DNA of 9,925 bases, from positions 1 through 9,925 of the forward strand of contig JACQVC010000422.1 of assembly GCA_016209995.1 (NCBI GenBank). Reading direction: 5' to 3'. This stretch comes from Gemmatimonadota bacterium (GTDB taxonomy: Bacteria; Gemmatimonadota; Gemmatimonadetes; Longimicrobiales; Gaopeijiaceae). The translations under genes were made by a program, and so were the position numbers. Positions 6,569 to 9,925 of this stretch are shown one piece after another. Positions within the stretch are counted from its first letter, which is position 1. Each line of letters begins with the position of its first letter. The notes below the pieces were generated by a model. That model was not told the DNA's origin, ran no database searches, and was given only the letters and a program-made list of their open reading frames with translations.

Positions 6569-6706
6569 GGGCCGCTAAATAAGCCGAGCGTCATTCCGGC
6601 GAAAGCCGGAATCCAGAGCTCCGCTTGCTGGGGGTTAATCCGAACGACCTGGATTCCGGCTTTCGCCGGAATGACGGAAACGGCGGCGCGTCTGCTTGAG
6701 CGGCCC
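6569..6706. repeat. Nested inverted-repeat element (MITE/REP-like)
   Basis: Two perfect 27-bp inverted arms lie at 6590-6616 and 6649-6675, separated by 32 bases. Each arm contains its own hairpin: TTCCGGC, a 4-base loop (GAAA in the left arm), then GCCGGAA. Further out, GGGCCGCT at 6569-6576 is matched by its reverse complement AGCGGCCC at 6699-6706, and the match continues imperfectly inward (about 12 of 15 bases), so the element may span 138 bp. TAAG occurs just outside both ends (6565-6568 and 6709-6712), a weak candidate for a target-site duplication that would include the alr stop codon. I recognise the core arm as a member of a widespread class of dispersed bacterial repeats, well known because they translate into IPAKAGIQ and IPAFAGMT peptides in falsely extended proteins. 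No transposase is present. A structure this strong just after alr could also protect or end its mRNA, but there is no T-run for intrinsic termination. Confidence 0.85.
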
Positions 6707-7999
6707 TCTAAGTTGACGCTGCCCATTCTCTTCATCGCGTTCGCCGCTGCGTGTCAGGAGAAGACACCGACCGGTCTGGACGCGGGGGATCTCTTCCCCG
6801 TGACCGCGCGCACCGCGGAGATTCGTGTGCCGGCGGCCGATTTCTTGCGCGAGATCCGCGTGTTCTCCGGCTTCGGATCGCCCGCCGAACTGGGCCAGGG
6901 ACTCGTGGCCAGGAACTTCGGCGGGGCCCTCGAGGCCCGGACGTTGGCGCGGTTACTGCCCTATCCCACGAGTGCGCAGGTGAGGGACAGCGCGGGCACG
7001 ACGCTCACGGACACGCTGTTCACGATTCTGAAGGGACGCGTCGTCGTGGTCATCGATACGACCGAAGTAGTCGGCTCGGGGCCGTTGACGTTGGCCGCGG
7101 CCACGCTGTCACAGCCGTGGCACGCTCCTTCTGCCACCTGGACGAACGCTCTCGACACGGTGGGCACGCGCATCGCATGGGCGGAGCCCGGTGCGGGGCC
7201 GGCGCTGCGAGTCGGGACGGCCGCGTGGGATCGGGCGAAAGGCGACAGCGTCTTCATCCCCGTGGACTCGGCGACGGTGATGGCCTGGCGTGATACCACG
7301 CGTGCCGAGCGCTCCGTGCGCATCGACGCGCTCAGCGAGGGTGTGAGGGCGGCGATTGAGTCCGTGACCTTGCAGGTGGAGGTTCGGCCCAGTGTGCGCC
7401 GCGACACGACCGTGTTCATCAACGTTGGGACCGTGCCCCTCAGCTTCATCTATGATCCGCCGCCGCCCTCGCCGAGCGGAGAACTCAGGGTCGGCGGCAC
7501 ACCCGCGTGGCGGAGCGTTCTGGTGCTGGATCTGCCACGCGAGTTCGGAGCGGGTCACCCCGTGTGCGCGCGGCTGCCCTGTCCGGTGGTGCTCGACACG
7601 CTCAACCTCACCTCGGCTGCCCTCGTGTTGCGCACGCGCGCTTCGCCGCCGGGGTTTCAGCCCGCCACGACATCGTTCTTCGATATTCGTCCGGTGCTCA
7701 GCCCTCAGAGACTGCCGAAAGCGCCTTTACTCTCCACCTTGAACGCGTCCCCCACTCAGTTGGAGGCCAGCGCGTTCCTGCCCGGAGGGCGCAAGGAGCT
7801 AGTGATCCCGGTGACGCGGTTCGTGCGCGATCACCTCCGCCCGCTGGGGCCCGCTGACGACCCCGTGCCCAATACGGTGGCCATCCTTTCTGCGGTGGAG
7901 CCGCGAGGCTTCGGGATCGCCAGCTTCGCGGCGGAGGGAGCGGACGCACCGGAGCTTCGCCTCATCGTGACCATAACCGAACCTTTGCGACTGCCATGA
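6671..7999 (+). CDS. Predicted envelope lipoprotein of unknown function, possibly DNRLRE-like
   Basis: This 442-residue protein begins with a signal sequence: an n-region with basic residues to Lys14, a hydrophobic core LTLPILFIAFAA, and Cys28 in FAAACQEK, which fits a lipobox loosely. The mature protein would be anchored in the envelope. It is rich in beta-strand-like Val/Thr segments and seems to have two similar halves. The first contains SATWTNALDTVG followed by ~40 residues and a VFIPVDSATVMAW strand; the second ends with ELVIPVTRFVRDHL. This pattern recalls DNRLRE-type domains, but I would not assert the family. Start choice matters: the frame is open back to an ATG at 6554 inside alr, but that route translates both repeat arms (IPAKAGIQ, IPAFAGMT) and buries the signal peptide. 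The ATG at 6671, in the last bases of the repeat, is the shortest ATG start giving a proper signal; a TTG at 6713 is possible but lacks basic residues. Only GGA precedes 6671, a poor ribosome site. Its stop overlaps the next gene's start. Confidence 0.75.
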   Translation: MTETAARLLERPSKLTLPILFIAFAAACQEKTPTGLDAGDLFPVTARTAEIRVPAADFLREIRVFSGFGSPAELGQGLVARNFGGALEARTLARLLPYPTSAQVRDSAGTTLTDTLFTILKGRVVVVIDTTEVVGSGPLTLAAATLSQPWHAPSATWTNALDTVGTRIAWAEPGAGPALRVGTAAWDRAKGDSVFIPVDSATVMAWRDTTRAERSVRIDALSEGVRAAIESVTLQVEVRPSVRRDTTVFINVGTVPLSFIYDPPPPSPSGELRVGGTPAWRSVLVLDLPREFGAGHPVCARLPCPVVLDTLNLTSAALVLRTRASPPGFQPATTSFFDIRPVLSPQRLPKAPLLSTLNASPTQLEASAFLPGGRKELVIPVTRFVRDHLRPLGPADDPVPNTVAILSAVEPRGFGIASFAAEGADAPELRLIVTITEPLRLP

Positions 8000-9156
8000 G
8001 TCGAGCGATCTTCGTGACCCTGACCCTCGTGCTCGCTGCGGCGGATCGCGCGGGCGCACAATCGCTGTTCGGAGCCGGCGGTCTGGGCACGCCGGTCCAG
8101 GCCGTGGATGCGCGCGCTCGCGGTCTCGGCGGCATCGCCGCGGGGCTGTTCGGTCCCACTCTGTTTCCGAGCGATCCGGCCGGCGCCGCAGCCGTCGTGT
8201 TGCCAGCCGCCACGGCGAGTCTCCTGCCCACGTGGGTGCACTCCGACCTCGGCGGCGAGGGAAGTGACGGCCAGACGACCCGTTTCCCCCTCGTTGCCGT
8301 CGCGTACCCGGTCAGTCCCGCCAGTGTAGTCAGCGTGAGCTACGGAGCCTTCCTCGACATGCGCTGGACGCTGCGCCAGTCGGGCACGGAGCTGTTCGGC
8401 AGCAGCGAAGTGGCGGTCGAGGACCAGTTTCAGTCCGAGGGCGGCGTAGCGACCTTCAAGCTGGGATGGGCGCAGCGCCTGACCCCGTCGCTTGCCGTGG
8501 GGGCGTCGGCGGGCGTGTACACCGGGAGCCTCATGCGCACGTTCGCGCGAGCCGTTGGCGCGGGAACCGCGGAGACGCCCGTCGACAGCATTTCGCGGCG
8601 AGGCGATTGGAGCCTCACGGGTCGGGTGCTGACGCTCGGCGCCAACTGGGATCCGACGCCCATCGTCCGGATTGCCGGGAGCGTTACCTGGTCCAGCGAC
8701 CTGGACGCCGCGCCCGCCGAAGGTTCGGCTACGCAGACGCGCGGCAAGTTCAGGTTGCCCATCGAGGTGGTGGCTGGCGCGAGCGCGCGCCTCACCCCAC
8801 AGATCACGACCAGTGCGGGGTTCTCCTGGGCCGATTGGTCCTCGACCGATCGCGATGTCAGCGATGGCAATGCCGGCGTCGCCTGGAGCGCCGCGCTCGG
8901 GTTGGAAGTCCGCGGCCTCATAGGCTCGTCCCCCTTGCGGCTAGGCTACCGCCGCTCTCAGCTCCCCTTCGGAATCGAAGGCGAGGCGCCAAGCGAGGGG
9001 GCGCTCACGGGGGGCCTCGGCCTGACGTTACTCGAGGTCGAGGGCACACCGCTCGCCCGCATGGACTTCGCGCTCGAGCGCGGATCTCGACAGGCGACCC
9101 GCCTCGAGGAATCGTTCTGGCGCGCCGCGTTCACGATCTTCCTCTCGGGTAGGTGA
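7996..9156 (+). CDS. Outer-membrane beta-barrel protein, FadL/PorV-like in style
   Basis: This 386-residue protein has a clear Sec signal peptide (MSRAIFVTLTLVLAAADRAGA, likely cut after Ala21). The mature N-terminus, with DARARGLGGIAAGLFG and then FPSDPAGAAAV, follows the ARALGMGGA...NPAG pattern common at the start of FadL, OmpP1 and PorV-type barrels. The remainder alternates polar and apolar residues in many short strands with Gly and aromatic residues (for example VAVAYPVSPASVVSVSYGAFLDMRW split by turns), ending FWRAAFTIFLSGR, close to the aromatic last-strand signal read by the BAM complex. It was not recognised as a specific transporter; ligand and role are unknown. ATG 7996 overlaps the lipoprotein TGA by four bases (ATGA), so the two proteins are translationally coupled and probably act together at the outer membrane. 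The mtaB gene follows after 13 bases. Confidence 0.78.
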   Translation: MSRAIFVTLTLVLAAADRAGAQSLFGAGGLGTPVQAVDARARGLGGIAAGLFGPTLFPSDPAGAAAVVLPAATASLLPTWVHSDLGGEGSDGQTTRFPLVAVAYPVSPASVVSVSYGAFLDMRWTLRQSGTELFGSSEVAVEDQFQSEGGVATFKLGWAQRLTPSLAVGASAGVYTGSLMRTFARAVGAGTAETPVDSISRRGDWSLTGRVLTLGANWDPTPIVRIAGSVTWSSDLDAAPAEGSATQTRGKFRLPIEVVAGASARLTPQITTSAGFSWADWSSTDRDVSDGNAGVAWSAALGLEVRGLIGSSPLRLGYRRSQLPFGIEGEAPSEGALTGGLGLTLLEVEGTPLARMDFALERGSRQATRLEESFWRAAFTIFLSGR

Positions 9157-9169
9157 CAGGTTAGGCGGG

Positions 9170-9925
9170 ATGAAGGTCCACTTTCACACGTTCGGCTGCA
9201 AAGCGAATCAGTACGACACGGACCGTATGTGGCAGGAGGTCGAGAGCCGCGGCGCCGTCGCCGTCGCCGACCCGGGCTCCGCCGACGTCTGCGTCGTGAA
9301 CACGTGCACCGTGACCAACGAGGCGGACTCCGAGGCACGCAGGCTCGTCCGCCGGCTGCACCGCCGACACCCTCGCCTCCGTATCGTCGTGGCCGGCTGC
9401 TCTGCCGCGCTACGCGCCAAGGAGTACCGCGCGCTGGAAGGCGTGCATGGCGTGGTGGAGGGTCACGACCCTGTTGAAGTCGCGGAGCGAGTGGACCCCG
9501 GACCAGGCCTCGTCTCCCTCGCGGAACGCAGACCACAACCGCTGCTCGCGCGGCACTACGGCGGCACGCGCGCCTGGCTCAAGATCCAGGACGGGTGCGA
9601 CCGGCATTGCTCCTTCTGTGCTACGCGGCTGGCGCGCGGCACGAGCGCCTCGCGGTCGCCTGCCGACATCGTGGCGGAGGCGCGACTTCTGGCGCAGTGC
9701 CATCCCGAGATCGTGCTCACCGGCATCCATATCGGACACTATGGCCGCGACCTCGTCTCCGGCCCAACCCTCGCCGGCCTCGTGCAGCGCCTGGTGGACG
9801 CCGTTCCCGACGCTCGCTTCCGGCTCAGCAGCATCGAGGCCACCGAGGTCGAAGATGGGATCATCCGGCTCATGTGCGCGGCGCCTGATCGACTCGCGCC
9901 TCACCTGCACATGCCGCTGCAGAGC
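9170..9925 (+). CDS. mtaB: tRNA t6A37 methylthiotransferase MtaB, N-terminal part (3' end outside window)
   Basis: The frame is open from ATG 9170 to the window edge, giving 252 residues of a MiaB-family radical SAM enzyme. These enzymes add a methylthio group to tRNA; MtaB acts on t6A37 of ANN-decoding tRNAs. The N-terminal domain has the auxiliary 4Fe-4S cluster cysteines Cys10 (TFGCKANQYD), Cys46 (VVNTCTVTNEAD) and Cys77 (VVAGCSA). The radical SAM triad is Cys143, Cys147 and Cys150 in QDGCDRHCSFC. EIVLTGIHIGHYGRDL is typical of MtaB; MiaB and RimO differ here. After the third Cys the sequence reads ATRLARG in place of the commoner IIPYARG. Full length should be about 420-450 residues, so the rest of the catalytic domain and the TRAM domain lie downstream. 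AGGCGG sits just before the start (9163-9168). It may be read through from the barrel gene 13 bases upstream. Confidence 0.93.
   Translation, partial: MKVHFHTFGCKANQYDTDRMWQEVESRGAVAVADPGSADVCVVNTCTVTNEADSEARRLVRRLHRRHPRLRIVVAGCSAALRAKEYRALEGVHGVVEGHDPVEVAERVDPGPGLVSLAERRPQPLLARHYGGTRAWLKIQDGCDRHCSFCATRLARGTSASRSPADIVAEARLLAQCHPEIVLTGIHIGHYGRDLVSGPTLAGLVQRLVDAVPDARFRLSSIEATEVEDGIIRLMCAAPDRLAPHLHMPLQS

Noticed and set aside
6554..6670. N-terminal extension of the lipoprotein through the inverted repeat
   Set aside because: The extension consists of the repeat arms translated (IPAKAGIQ, IPAFAGMT), a known annotation artefact, and it would place the signal peptide in the interior of the protein.
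6590..6675. Inverted repeat as an intrinsic terminator of alr
   Set aside because: The stem is strong but no T-run follows either hairpin, and the structure matches a dispersed repeat class; an incidental effect on the mRNA is possible but not shown.

Overview
The window is a GC-rich (roughly two-thirds G+C by eye), almost fully coding stretch of a bacterial chromosome. It holds housekeeping genes plus one pair of cell-envelope genes, and no phage, plasmid, toxin-antitoxin, CRISPR or transposase gene is visible. The asparaginyl-tRNA synthetase is the short Thermus-like form. The envelope pair looks like genes I associate with Gemmatimonadota and similar Gram-negative phyla. I therefore favour a Gemmatimonadota-like organism with an outer membrane, but this rests on recalled family resemblance and not on a search.

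Layout. (1) 1-4420, plus strand: the 3' end of recG, a secreted or lipid-anchored amidase-signature hydrolase, asparaginyl-tRNA synthetase (asnS) and a D-2-hydroxyacid dehydrogenase. They are close-packed and could be one transcript. (2) 4418-4452: a four-copy tandem repeat of an 8-bp unit starting in the dehydrogenase stop codon, at the convergent junction with mazG. (3) 4461-5354, minus strand: mazG, a two-domain nucleoside triphosphate pyrophosphohydrolase, with an insertion in its second domain whose DNA contains a perfect 10-bp hairpin. (4) 5355-5433: divergent mazG/alr intergenic region with a near-consensus sigma-70-type promoter facing alr. (5) 5434-6567: alanine racemase (alr). (6) 6569-6706: a nested inverted-repeat element with perfect 27-bp arms, each arm itself a hairpin, inserted right at the alr stop codon. 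(7) 6671-9156: a lipoprotein and an outer-membrane beta-barrel protein joined by an ATGA stop/start overlap; the lipoprotein's best start codon lies inside the repeat. (8) 9170 to the end: mtaB, a tRNA methylthiotransferase, cut by the window edge.

Functionally this is genome maintenance (RecG, MazG), translation and tRNA modification (AsnRS, MtaB), cell-wall precursor supply (Alr), small-molecule metabolism (amidase, dehydrogenase) and an uncharacterised envelope pair. I found no clear new biological system. The most unusual items are the nested inverted repeat that has become the 5' end of a lipoprotein gene, the two-gene envelope module, the hairpin-bearing insertion in mazG and the octamer tandem repeat.
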